Of a stretch of DNA of 28,768 nucleotides, positions 22,771-28,768 are shown in pieces. The DNA lies in the NCBI GenBank assembly GCA_023423045.1, contig JAFAGA010000058.1, positions 1 to 28,768 on the forward strand. The letters run 5' to 3'. A program made the position numbers and the translations under genes. This stretch comes from Bacillota bacterium (lineage in GTDB: Bacteria; Bacillota; Clostridia; Lachnospirales; Lachnospiraceae). The notes beneath the pieces were generated by a model. The model was given only the letters and a program-made list of their open reading frames with translations. It was not told the origin of the DNA and made no database searches. Within the stretch, counting starts at the first letter, position 1. Each line of letters opens with the position of its first letter.

Positions 22771-23211
22771 ATGGAAATTCGTAACATGACCATGGCTGAT
22801 CTGGAGCAGGTCTGTGCCATAGAAAAGGAAAGCTTTTCGGATCCCTGGAGTGAGGAGGATTTCCGCGATGCGCTGTTGGATGAGAAGAATGATTATCTGG
22901 TGGCGGAGGTGGAGGGTCAAATCGCTGGCTATTGCGGTTTCTGGGGTGTGGCCGGTGAAGGGGACATCTACAATGTTGCGGTGAAGAAGGAATATAGAAG
23001 ACAGCATATGGGGGAGTCCATGCTAAGAGAATTGATCCATAGGGGGGCCGCCAGGGGCATTACCTCCTTCACCCTGGAGGTACGCAGCTCCAATGAAGCG
23101 GCGATCCGGCTGTATGAGTCCCTTGGTTTTCTCAGGGAAGGCGTTCGCAAGGAGTTCTATTCAAAGCCCAAAGAGGATGCTGTTATTATGTGGCTCCGCA
23201 GGATACAGTAA
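22771..23211 (+). CDS. rimI: Ribosomal protein S18 alanine N-acetyltransferase
   Basis: GNAT-family enzyme that acetylates the N-terminus of ribosomal protein S18. The 146-residue protein has IEKESFSDPWSEEDFRDAL near the start (the substrate-side signature of RimI), the acetyl-CoA loop VAVKKEYRRQHMGESML, and LEVRSSNEAAIRLYESLGF in motif B. Position between tsaB and the later tsaD is a common arrangement. The site AAGGAAGG lies in the end of tsaB. Confidence 0.93.
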   Translation: MEIRNMTMADLEQVCAIEKESFSDPWSEEDFRDALLDEKNDYLVAEVEGQIAGYCGFWGVAGEGDIYNVAVKKEYRRQHMGESMLRELIHRGAARGITSFTLEVRSSNEAAIRLYESLGFLREGVRKEFYSKPKEDAVIMWLRRIQ

Positions 23212-23246
23212 TTCCCACTGTAAAAAAACCTGATAACGTATTATAA

Positions 23247-23411
23247 TAGAGCGTAGTGAACATGCTGCAAGCTTGCTTGCGGGCACGTGAGCGGAGCGGA
23301 AAATCATGAAATGGTTTTGGTTCATGATCTAGTAGAGCGTAGAAGTATGCTTTAGGCTTGCTTGCGGACATGCAAGGGCGGAGGCTCATGAATACGAGTT
23401 CATGAGATCGT
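23247..23411 (+). repeat. Tandem pair of about 80-bp two-hairpin repeats
   Basis: Copy 1 is 23247-23332 and copy 2 is 23333 to about 23411; both begin TAGAGCGTAG and share GGCTTGCTTGCGG-like cores. Each ends in a hairpin: ATCATGAA/TTCATGAT at 23303-23328 and CTCATGAA/TTCATGAG at 23385-23406, so the closing pair changes from A-T to C-G. The first hairpins are CTTGC/GTGAG (two wobble pairs) in copy 1 and CTTGC/GCAAG in copy 2. A TATAAT at 23242-23247 directly precedes copy 1. No coding potential; the repeat ends 10 bases before the next gene's ribosome binding site. Confidence 0.75.
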
Positions 23412-23435
23412 GCATCATATCAGGAGGGAAAAGTC

Positions 23436-23684
23436 GTGAAAAGGGCGGATAACATGAATAAGAGTGGGGAAGATCCAATTTGCTGCAATTCTTGCGGAAA
23501 GGTATTGAAGGTTGAGAATGGCATTATGAAAGAAGATGCATTTGAGGCCACCAAGGAGTGGGGATATTTTTCCAGAAGAGATATGGAAGTGCACCATTTC
23601 AATCTGTGTGAGGAATGTTACGATAAAATGATATCAAAGTTTATGATTCCGATAGAGATACGAAAAAAACTGGAGGTATTATAA
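23436..23684 (+). CDS. Small zinc-ribbon-like hypothetical protein
   Basis: An 82-residue protein of unknown function with two cysteine pairs, C17-C20 (CCNSCGK, with an extra C16) and C58-C61 (CEECYDK), spaced as in a zinc ribbon. Between them lie GIMKEDAFEATKEWGYFSRRDMEVHHFNL; the GYFS...D...H segment looks like the beta-hairpin part of the fold. The GTG at 23436 is preferred, 8 nt after AGGAGGG; ATG 23454 is an alternative. It sits alone between the tandem repeat and a strong terminator. Zinc binding is inference. Confidence 0.75.
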   Translation: MKRADNMNKSGEDPICCNSCGKVLKVENGIMKEDAFEATKEWGYFSRRDMEVHHFNLCEECYDKMISKFMIPIEIRKKLEVL

Positions 23685-23734
23685 ATAGGACATGCTTTAT
23701 CCGTATAGGTAGGATATCACCGAGAAATGAAACG

Positions 23735-23776
23735 GCTATGAATATCTGTGGTTCTCACAGATTTCATAGCTTTTTT
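23735..23776 (+). terminator. Terminator after the zinc-ribbon gene
   Basis: GCTATGAA-t-ATCTGTG pairs with CACAGAT-TTCATAGC around GTTCT with one bulge, followed by six Ts. Confidence 0.9.
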
Positions 23777-23897
23777 CATACACATACAAACAAATTGCCA
23801 GGAAATGCCGATATAGAATGAAACGGAGTTCTGCGGTATCGGATATGAAATTTTCCTAGAGTTTCTTTGACGGGTTTTCCTTAAGAGAACAATTATC

Positions 23898-23927
23898 TGG
23901 ACAAATACTTGGAAATACTGTTAAAAT
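23898..23927 (+). promoter_or_regulatory. Weak candidate promoter of the rnz operon
   Basis: TGGACA at 23898-23903 and TAAAAT at 23922-23927 with an 18-bp spacer, 45 bp before the rnz start. Confidence 0.35.
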
Positions 23928-23971
23928 AAAATATCAAACAGAGATAAAACTCAATATAGAAAGGCAGAACA

Positions 23972-24886
23972 ATGTTAGATGTATGTTTATTAGGAACCAG
24001 CGGAATGATGCCCTTGCCGGGTAGGTGGCTGACGGCGCTGATGACCAGATATAATGGAAGCAGTTTGCTGATCGACTGCGGAGAAGGTACGCAGATTACA
24101 ATACGGGAAAAGGGATGGAGCTTTCACTCTATTGACATTATATGCTTCACTCATTATCATGGGGATCATATCAGCGGACTTCCGGGGTTACTTCTATCCA
24201 TGGGGAATGCAGACCGGACAGAGCCGGTGACCCTGATTGGACCGAGAGGCTTGGAGCGTGTGGTGAATTCTCTTCGGGTGATAGCCCCCGAGCTGCCGTT
24301 TCAACTTAATTTTATAGAACTTGCTTCGCCGGAGGAGGACCTGGAGCTGAATGGATACCGAATCAAGGCATTTCAGGTGAAGCATAATGTGATTTGCTAT
24401 GGCTATAGTATTTATATTAAGCGCGGAGGAAAATTCCACACGGAAAGAGCATTGGAGAATCAGGTACCTCAGAAGTTCTGGAATCGCCTGCAGAAAGGGG
24501 ACACCATAACGGACGGAGAGATTACCTATACTCCGGATATGGTGATTGGGCCGGAGCGCAGAGGAATTAAGCTTACCTATTGTACAGATTCCAGACCGAT
24601 CAAGGCGATCTCGGAGAATGCCTTCGGTTCGGATCTGTTTATCTGTGAAGGTATGTACGGTGAACAGGATAAGGATAATAAGGCGAAGGAATATAAGCAT
24701 ATGACCTTCCGTGAAGCAGCGACTCTTGCCAGGACTGCACAGGTGAAGGAATTGTGGCTGACCCATTACAGCCCTTCCCTTACAAGACCGGAGGATTATA
24801 TCGGGGAGGCAAGAGGAATATTCGCCAACACACGGATCGGAAAGGATCGTAAAAGTGTAACCTTGGAATTTGATAAGGACGAATAA
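23972..24886 (+). CDS. rnz: Ribonuclease Z (tRNA 3'-endonuclease)
   Basis: Metallo-beta-lactamase enzyme that removes 3' trailers from tRNA precursors lacking an encoded CCA; both tRNAs in this window lack CCA, so they are natural substrates. The 304-residue protein has the short-form length. LIDCGEGTQ at 33-41, the zinc signature FTHYHGDHISGLPG with H61, H63, D65, H66, KHNVICYGY, the CTDSRP aspartate and the late THYS histidine are all present. It appears to head an operon running through tsaD and ispD (gaps of 24, 82, 43 and 15 bp). Confidence 0.93.
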   Translation: MLDVCLLGTSGMMPLPGRWLTALMTRYNGSSLLIDCGEGTQITIREKGWSFHSIDIICFTHYHGDHISGLPGLLLSMGNADRTEPVTLIGPRGLERVVNSLRVIAPELPFQLNFIELASPEEDLELNGYRIKAFQVKHNVICYGYSIYIKRGGKFHTERALENQVPQKFWNRLQKGDTITDGEITYTPDMVIGPERRGIKLTYCTDSRPIKAISENAFGSDLFICEGMYGEQDKDNKAKEYKHMTFREAATLARTAQVKELWLTHYSPSLTRPEDYIGEARGIFANTRIGKDRKSVTLEFDKDE

Positions 24887-24910
24887 CGGGTTTCATAAGG
24901 AGGTAGGGAA

Positions 24911-25489
24911 ATGCGCAAGGAAAAGAATCGAACGGCAGCCACGGTTATAACCATGCTGGTGATAGCATTTGCTGTGATATCGTTTTATTTTTACTGGTCC
25001 TATCGGAGCGTACCTTTGCAGGAACTTTCTGAAGAGAATATGACGGAGGTGGAGAAACTTCTGAATAAGGACTTGGAGCGGTATTATCCCGAAACGCCCA
25101 GAGAAACTGTAAAATTACTTGGCAGCATGATAAAGGTGCTGTATGATAATATTTCTGATGATGAAGTAAAAGAACTTGCTATAAAAGTAAGAGAATTATA
25201 TGACGACGATTTCCTGGCAGTAAATCCGGAGGAAACTTATCTTATGAATCTTTATACGGACGTTGCTTCCTGGAAGGAGAAGAACCGAAGAATCTCTACC
25301 TATTATCTTGTAAAACAAGAGCTGGAGCAGAGAAAGGTGCTGGACGGCAGGGAGTATGCTACCGTATATATTTCCTTTACGATTCAGGAAAATATGAAAT
25401 TTACAGAGATATGGGAGGTAATGCTGCGTCAGAATGAGAATGAGCAGTGGAAGATTCTTGGATGGCAGATTGTGCCCGAGGAGGAATAG
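24911..25489 (+). CDS. Membrane-anchored hypothetical protein
   Basis: A 192-residue protein with a basic N-terminus (MRKEKNR), one membrane segment at about 9-29 (ATVITMLVIAFAVISFYFYW) and a hydrophilic outer domain, consistent with a type II anchor. The domain has alternating helices (EELSEENMTEVEKLLNKDLERYYPETPRETVKLLGSMIKVLYD) and ends with strands (EYATVYISFTIQENMKFTEIWEVMLRQNENEQWKILGWQIVP) that resemble an NTF2/Tim44-like fold. It may match the DUF6715 family of Lachnospiraceae; I am not certain. Function unknown. AAGGAGGT precedes the ATG, 24 bp after rnz. Confidence 0.75.
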   Translation: MRKEKNRTAATVITMLVIAFAVISFYFYWSYRSVPLQELSEENMTEVEKLLNKDLERYYPETPRETVKLLGSMIKVLYDNISDDEVKELAIKVRELYDDDFLAVNPEETYLMNLYTDVASWKEKNRRISTYYLVKQELEQRKVLDGREYATVYISFTIQENMKFTEIWEVMLRQNENEQWKILGWQIVPEEE

Positions 25490-25571
25490 AAAGTAAACTA
25501 CAGCAGATAGTCTTACGGATATAAAGCTCATAATATCTGTTTAATTCGTTTTTTATTGTAGGGGGAATTGT

Positions 25572-26222
25572 ATGTATATTTATTTGCCGAGTTGTAATTT
25601 CTCAGCGACCTACCCTGAGGTCACAAAAAAGATTCAAAAATATATGAGAGAAAAGCAAGATCTCAAAGTAGCCGGTTGCTGCAGAACGACACAAAAATCC
25701 CTGACAGAAGAGCATACAGTTCTCTCCGTGTGCTTTACCTGCTCTGCCATAACCAGAGAGGTTTCTCCACAGAGCAGAGAGATGAGTATCTGGGAATATC
25801 TATTGAGGGATGAAGATTTTCCGTGGCCGGACCATGAAGGAGAATCCATGGTGATACAGGACTGCTGGAGAGCACGGAAGAAACCGGAGGTCATGGATGC
25901 AGTGCGTCAGTGCATCAAGCGAATGAATATTGTACCGGTAGAAATTGAGGAGAATTTGGAGAGAACTCAGTTTGACGGAGTGTGGAGGTACAATCCGGTA
26001 CTTCAGAGGAATCTGGATATTGCTCCGGTGTATTTTGAAAATGTGAGAGACCACGGCCTGGAACTGATTCCCGAGGAAGAGCAGAGGCTTCGGATGGAGG
26101 AATGGGTAAAGCAATATACAACAAATCGTGTTATTACTTATTGTACAGCATGCCTGAAAGGTGTGAGACTAGGCGGTGCCAACGGAGTTCACTTGATGGA
26201 GCTTATGACACAGCAGCTCTAG
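25572..26222 (+). CDS. CCG-type (HdrB-like) cysteine-rich Fe-S protein, degenerate second half
   Basis: A 216-residue cytoplasmic protein. The first half shows C8, C36-C37 and C54-x2-C57, the C..CC..CxxC spacing of the CCG domain of heterodisulfide-reductase subunit B relatives, though shorter than usual. The second half has IQDCWRARKKPEVMDAVRQC (C98, C114), resembling the D-x-C-R-P helix of those proteins, but FDG near 134-136 stands where the CCG triplet is expected. It ends with TYCTACLKGVRLGGANGVHLMELM (C191, C194), typical of the C-terminal CxxC. It may bind an Fe-S cluster or have lost that ability. Redox partner unknown. AGGGGGA precedes the ATG; it lies between the membrane protein and tsaD. 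Confidence 0.65.
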   Translation: MYIYLPSCNFSATYPEVTKKIQKYMREKQDLKVAGCCRTTQKSLTEEHTVLSVCFTCSAITREVSPQSREMSIWEYLLRDEDFPWPDHEGESMVIQDCWRARKKPEVMDAVRQCIKRMNIVPVEIEENLERTQFDGVWRYNPVLQRNLDIAPVYFENVRDHGLELIPEEEQRLRMEEWVKQYTTNRVITYCTACLKGVRLGGANGVHLMELMTQQL

Positions 26223-26265
26223 GCAGTAATATGAAAAGCGCCTGCGGTAGCAGATGGAGGTTGGA

Positions 26266-27288
26266 ATGACAAAGGATGTTTTGATTTTAGCAATTGAAAC
26301 CTCCTGCGATGAGACTGCGGCAGCAGTTGTGAAAAATGGCAGGGAGGTGCTTTCTAATATAATATTTTCTCAGATTGAGCTGCACAAGCTATATGGGGGT
26401 GTGGTCCCCGAGATAGCTTCAAGAAAACATATTGAGAAGATTAATCAGGTAATAGAGGAAGCTCTTGTCACGGCGGGAGTGACACTGGAGGAGCTGGATG
26501 CCGTCGGCGTAACCTACGGACCAGGATTAGTAGGAGCCTTGCTGGTGGGAGTGGCAGAGGCTAAGGCCATCAGCTTTGCTGCGGGAAAACCGCTGGTAGG
26601 AGTTCATCATATTGAGGGGCATGTTTCTGCCAATTATATTGAGAATAAGGAATTGGAACCCCCGTTTTTGTGCCTGATCGTGTCCGGCGGACATACCCAT
26701 CTTGTGTTGGTGAAGGAATACGGAACCTACGAGATTATCGGAAAGACCAGGGATGATGCTGCAGGGGAAGCGTTTGACAAGGTTGCCAGGGCCATCGGTC
26801 TTGGCTATCCGGGAGGTCCGAAAATTGATAAGCTGGCAAGGGAAGGGAATAAGGCGGCAATCGCATTTCCAAGGGCCCAGATCGAAGGCTTTCCTTATGA
26901 CTTTAGCTTTAGCGGCCTGAAATCCGCGGTATTAAATCATATTAATTATTGTGAGATGAAAAAGGAGGAGATGAACAGGGCCGATATCGCAGCCTCCTTC
27001 CAGGAAGCAGTGATTGACGTGCTGGTAACTAAGACGATCCAGGCGGCGAAGGATTATGGAATGAAGCAGGTTGCAATTGCCGGAGGTGTGGCAGCCAATT
27101 CTTCTTTGTTAGAGACAATGAGAAATGCCTGCGAGAAGAACAAGCTCAGCTTCTATCATCCCTCCCCGGTTCTATGTACGGATAATGCGGCTATGATTGG
27201 TTCGGCAGCGTATTATGAATACTGTAAGGGGACCAGAGCCGGATTGGAGTTGAATGCCGTGCCGAACTTAAAAATCGGAGAACGATAG
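26266..27288 (+). CDS. tsaD: tRNA N6-adenosine threonylcarbamoyltransferase TsaD
   Basis: Catalytic subunit that transfers the threonylcarbamoyl group to A37 of tRNA. The 340-residue protein has LAIETSCDETAAAVV at the start, the metal-binding HHIEGH at 114-119, LIVSGGHTHLVLV, DDAAGEAFDKVARAIGLGYPGGPKID and the late CTDNAAMIG. ATG 26266 lies 5 nt after GGAGG; the in-frame ATG at 26254 is part of that binding-site region and adds only four residues. tsaE and tsaB are 4-5 kb upstream; ispD follows after 15 bp. Confidence 0.96.
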   Translation: MTKDVLILAIETSCDETAAAVVKNGREVLSNIIFSQIELHKLYGGVVPEIASRKHIEKINQVIEEALVTAGVTLEELDAVGVTYGPGLVGALLVGVAEAKAISFAAGKPLVGVHHIEGHVSANYIENKELEPPFLCLIVSGGHTHLVLVKEYGTYEIIGKTRDDAAGEAFDKVARAIGLGYPGGPKIDKLAREGNKAAIAFPRAQIEGFPYDFSFSGLKSAVLNHINYCEMKKEEMNRADIAASFQEAVIDVLVTKTIQAAKDYGMKQVAIAGGVAANSSLLETMRNACEKNKLSFYHPSPVLCTDNAAMIGSAAYYEYCKGTRAGLELNAVPNLKIGER

Positions 27289-27303
27289 AACAGGAGTGGG
27301 AGA

Positions 27304-28002
27304 ATGAGTAAGGTTACGGCAATTGTATTGGCGGCCGGCCAGGGAAGGCGTATGAATTCCCCGGTGGCGAAGCAATTTCTGAGCTTGCAGGGCAAGCCTG
27401 TTCTCTATTATTCCTTAAAGGCATTTCAGGAAAGCAGCGTGGATGAAATCCTTCTTGTTACCGGCGAGGGACAGATGGAGTATTGCAGAAAGGAAATTGT
27501 TGATCTGTATCAGATCAGCAAGGTAAAGCATGTGGTGGAAGGCGGCAGGGAGCGTTATGATTCTGTATACAGAGGCCTTCAATATGCTGATCCGACGGAC
27601 TATGTGCTAATTCATGATGGGGCAAGGCCTTTTATCACATCGGCTTTGATCAATGGGATGATCGAACAGGTGAAGGAATGCCGGGCGTGCCTGATCGGAA
27701 TGCCGGTAAAGGAAACCATTAAAGTGGTGGGCGAGGATGGAACGATACAGGCAACTCCAAAACGCAGTATGCTTTGGGCGGCCCAGACGCCCCAGGCTTT
27801 TGCGTTCTCTTCTATTAAAGATGCCTATGAGGCACTGTACACGGAAGAAGACAGGGGAAGGCTGGAAATCACAGATGATGCAATGGTGTATGAAGCTTAT
27901 CAAAAGCTTCCGGTTAAAATGCTCCCCGGGGATTATAATAATATAAAGCTTACAACTCCGGAGGACCTAATCCTTGCCGAACAGATTCTAAAACTAGGGT
28001 AA
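27304..28002 (+). CDS. ispD: 2-C-methyl-D-erythritol 4-phosphate cytidylyltransferase
   Basis: Third enzyme of the MEP isoprenoid pathway: couples CTP with methylerythritol phosphate. The 232-residue protein begins TAIVLAAGQGRRM (nucleotide-binding loop, 5-17) and KQFLSLQGKPVLYYSL. It then has VVEGGRERYDSVYRGL, LIHDGARPF, MPVKETIKVV and the TPKRSMLWAAQTPQAF block, all IspD signatures. Length is standard. AGGAGTGGGAG lies before the ATG, 15 bp after tsaD; no other MEP gene is present. It is the last protein gene before the tRNA/rRNA cluster. Confidence 0.95.
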   Translation: MSKVTAIVLAAGQGRRMNSPVAKQFLSLQGKPVLYYSLKAFQESSVDEILLVTGEGQMEYCRKEIVDLYQISKVKHVVEGGRERYDSVYRGLQYADPTDYVLIHDGARPFITSALINGMIEQVKECRACLIGMPVKETIKVVGEDGTIQATPKRSMLWAAQTPQAFAFSSIKDAYEALYTEEDRGRLEITDDAMVYEAYQKLPVKMLPGDYNNIKLTTPEDLILAEQILKLG

Positions 28003-28065
28003 ATAGTATTGTGTGAAAAGAATCAAAAAAAGCAACAATTTCTTTTGATAATAATAGAAAACCAC

Positions 28066-28094
28066 TTGACACAACGGAAATGAGATGATATACT
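28066..28094 (+). promoter_or_regulatory. Promoter of the tRNA-Ser genes
   Basis: TTGACA at 28066-28071 and TATACT at 28089-28094 with a 17-bp spacer, 26 bp before the first tRNA. Confidence 0.82.
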
Positions 28095-28120
28095 AGCTAA
28101 GCGACGTTTGAGAGATGTAT

Positions 28121-28206
28121 GGAGAGATGCCCGAGTGGCTTAAGGGGCTGGTCTTGAAAACCAGTGATTCCGCAAGGAACCGTGGGTTCGAATCCCACTC
28201 TCTCCG
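28121..28206 (+). tRNA. tRNA-Ser (anticodon UGA)
   Basis: 86-nt type II tRNA. The acceptor GGAGAGA pairs with TCTCTCC, discriminator G at 28206. The anticodon stem TGGTC/CCAGT holds loop CTTGAAAA with TGA. The long variable arm and GTGGG-TTCGAAT-CCCAC T arm are intact. CCA is not encoded, so maturation needs RNase Z and the CCA enzyme. Confidence 0.95.
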
Positions 28207-28289
28207 TCTTAATAGAAACAAGCTATATATAGTGTTCTGAGGAATTGTTAGACAATATAGATAGTGATTGGAATTGTAATCACCCTTAT

Positions 28290-28378
28290 GGAGAAATACC
28301 CAAGAGGCTGAAGGGGCTCCCCTGGAAAGGGAGTAGGTCGTTAATAGCGGCGCGAGGGTTCAAATCCCTCTTTCTCCG
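28290..28378 (+). tRNA. tRNA-Ser (anticodon GGA)
   Basis: 89-nt type II tRNA. The acceptor GGAGAAA pairs with TTTCTCC, discriminator G. The anticodon stem CTCCC/GGGAG holds CTGGAAA with anticodon GGA. A long variable arm (AGGTCGTTAATAGCGGC) and GAGGG-TTCAAAT-CCCTC T arm follow. CCA is not encoded. It lies 83 bp after the first tRNA-Ser. Confidence 0.95.
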
Positions 28379-28438
28379 TTCTACTTATTTGATAATTTTA
28401 TTGATAAAAAAACAATAAAAAATAAATTAAAAAAGTAG

Positions 28439-28467
28439 TTGACAAGAAAGCTGATGCGTGATAAGAT
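28439..28467 (+). promoter_or_regulatory. Promoter of the rRNA operon
   Basis: TTGACA at 28439-28444 and TAAGAT at 28462-28467 with a 17-bp spacer, preceded by an A/T-only tract (about 28384-28434) that looks like an UP element. A further TATAAT at 28633-28638 without a good -35 could be a second promoter. Confidence 0.75.
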
Positions 28468-28473
28468 AGTCAA

Positions 28474-28762
28474 GCTGATGTTGAGAAACACAGTAAACAA
28501 CAGCATCACAGCACAATGAACCTTGATAATTGAACAGTGAAACAACCCTGAAATTCTAAAAAATTGAAGTGACACATGCACTTCAAAGGTTTCTGAAAAA
28601 GAGTCTTGAGTTTCGAAAGAAATTCTTGCTTCTATAATAAAAAACCGAATAGATTTTCATTAGATGTATCGTGAGATGCATCACGAACCGTATCTGGAAA
28701 CAGATACAACCACAAAAACAGTAAAGATAACATGGATTTGCTTAAACAATCATAAATGATTG
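28474..28762 (+). other. rRNA operon leader
   Basis: Transcribed leader before 16S rRNA, with no ORF. ACCTTGATAATTGAACAGTGAA (28522-28543) is a phrase common in clostridial rRNA leaders and spacers. Hairpins: TTGAAGTG/CACTTCAA at 28564-28586, CGTGA/TCACG at 28670-28685, GTATCTG-GAAA-CAGATAC at 28690-28707, and AACAATCA-TAAA-TGATTGTT at 28745-28764. Confidence 0.6.
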
Positions 28763-28768
28763 TTGAGA
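28763..28768 (+). rRNA. Presumed extreme 5' end of 16S rRNA (cut by window edge)
   Basis: The final TTGAGA fits the usual 16S beginning (TTGAGAGTTTGATCCTGG in related bacteria), but only six bases are visible, so this is contextual inference. Confidence 0.4.

Noticed and set aside
28381..28581. 66-codon minus-strand frame in the rRNA promoter region
   Set aside because: Arises from an AT-rich promoter/leader sequence; no binding site, and it overlaps a consensus rRNA promoter.
1..28768. CRISPR array, prophage, insertion sequence or defence island
   Set aside because: No spaced direct-repeat array, transposase, integrase, or phage or defence gene was seen; nearly all genes are core housekeeping.

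Overview
The window reads as a stretch of chromosome from an anaerobic, low-to-mid GC Firmicute, most likely a member of the Lachnospiraceae (Clostridium cluster XIVa). This rests on strong AGGAGG-type ribosome binding sites, consensus sigma-A promoters with 17-bp spacers, a long-form HPF, a stand-alone RibU under an FMN riboswitch, an ApgM-like enzyme inside a hom-lysC operon, and several small lineage-type proteins. The family-level assignment is inference. Every gene but one (a HEXXH protein at 16200-16700) lies on the + strand, as expected for one replichore arm read co-directionally with replication.

Layout. 1-3200: thioredoxin reductase, a secreted SH3-SH3-NlpC/P60 wall hydrolase behind a perfect promoter and a 200-nt structured leader, and a PilZ protein. 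3200-4100: a gene-free block with a DnaA-box cluster, two TGTCGGACA repeats and a hairpin element, ending in the hpf promoter. 4100-9300: hpf, secA (with a 29-bp perfect hairpin in its leader), prfB with the autoregulatory +1 frameshift, and an orphan cheW. 9300-11650: a polar amino-acid ABC importer (binding lipoprotein, terminator/attenuator, permease, ATPase). 11750-16130: an aspartate-family operon (UPF0735 ACT protein, hom, ApgM-like enzyme that is probably the homoserine kinase, lysC). 16200-20215: the minus-strand HEXXH protein, a 140-bp inverted repeat, a possible 23-codon leader ORF, tex and a DUF218 membrane protein. 20270-21400: FMN riboswitch and ribU. 21480-28002: the tRNA t6A genes tsaE, tsaB and tsaD with rimI, a zinc-ribbon protein behind a tandem structured repeat, RNase Z, a membrane-anchored protein, a degenerate CCG-type Fe-S protein, and ispD. 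28066-28768: two tRNA-Ser genes and the promoter/leader of an rRNA operon; the last bases appear to be the very 5' end of 16S rRNA.

Functional theme. Most of the window is translation and protein-export housekeeping (HPF, RF2, Tex, RimI, t6A enzymes, RNase Z, tRNA-Ser, rRNA; SecA), together with aspartate-family amino-acid synthesis and amino-acid/riboflavin uptake. No phage, insertion sequence, CRISPR or defence system is present. The unexplained content is in the spacers: the DnaA-box block before hpf, the secA leader hairpin, the long inverted repeat before tex, and the tandem repeats after rimI whose stems differ by compensatory changes.
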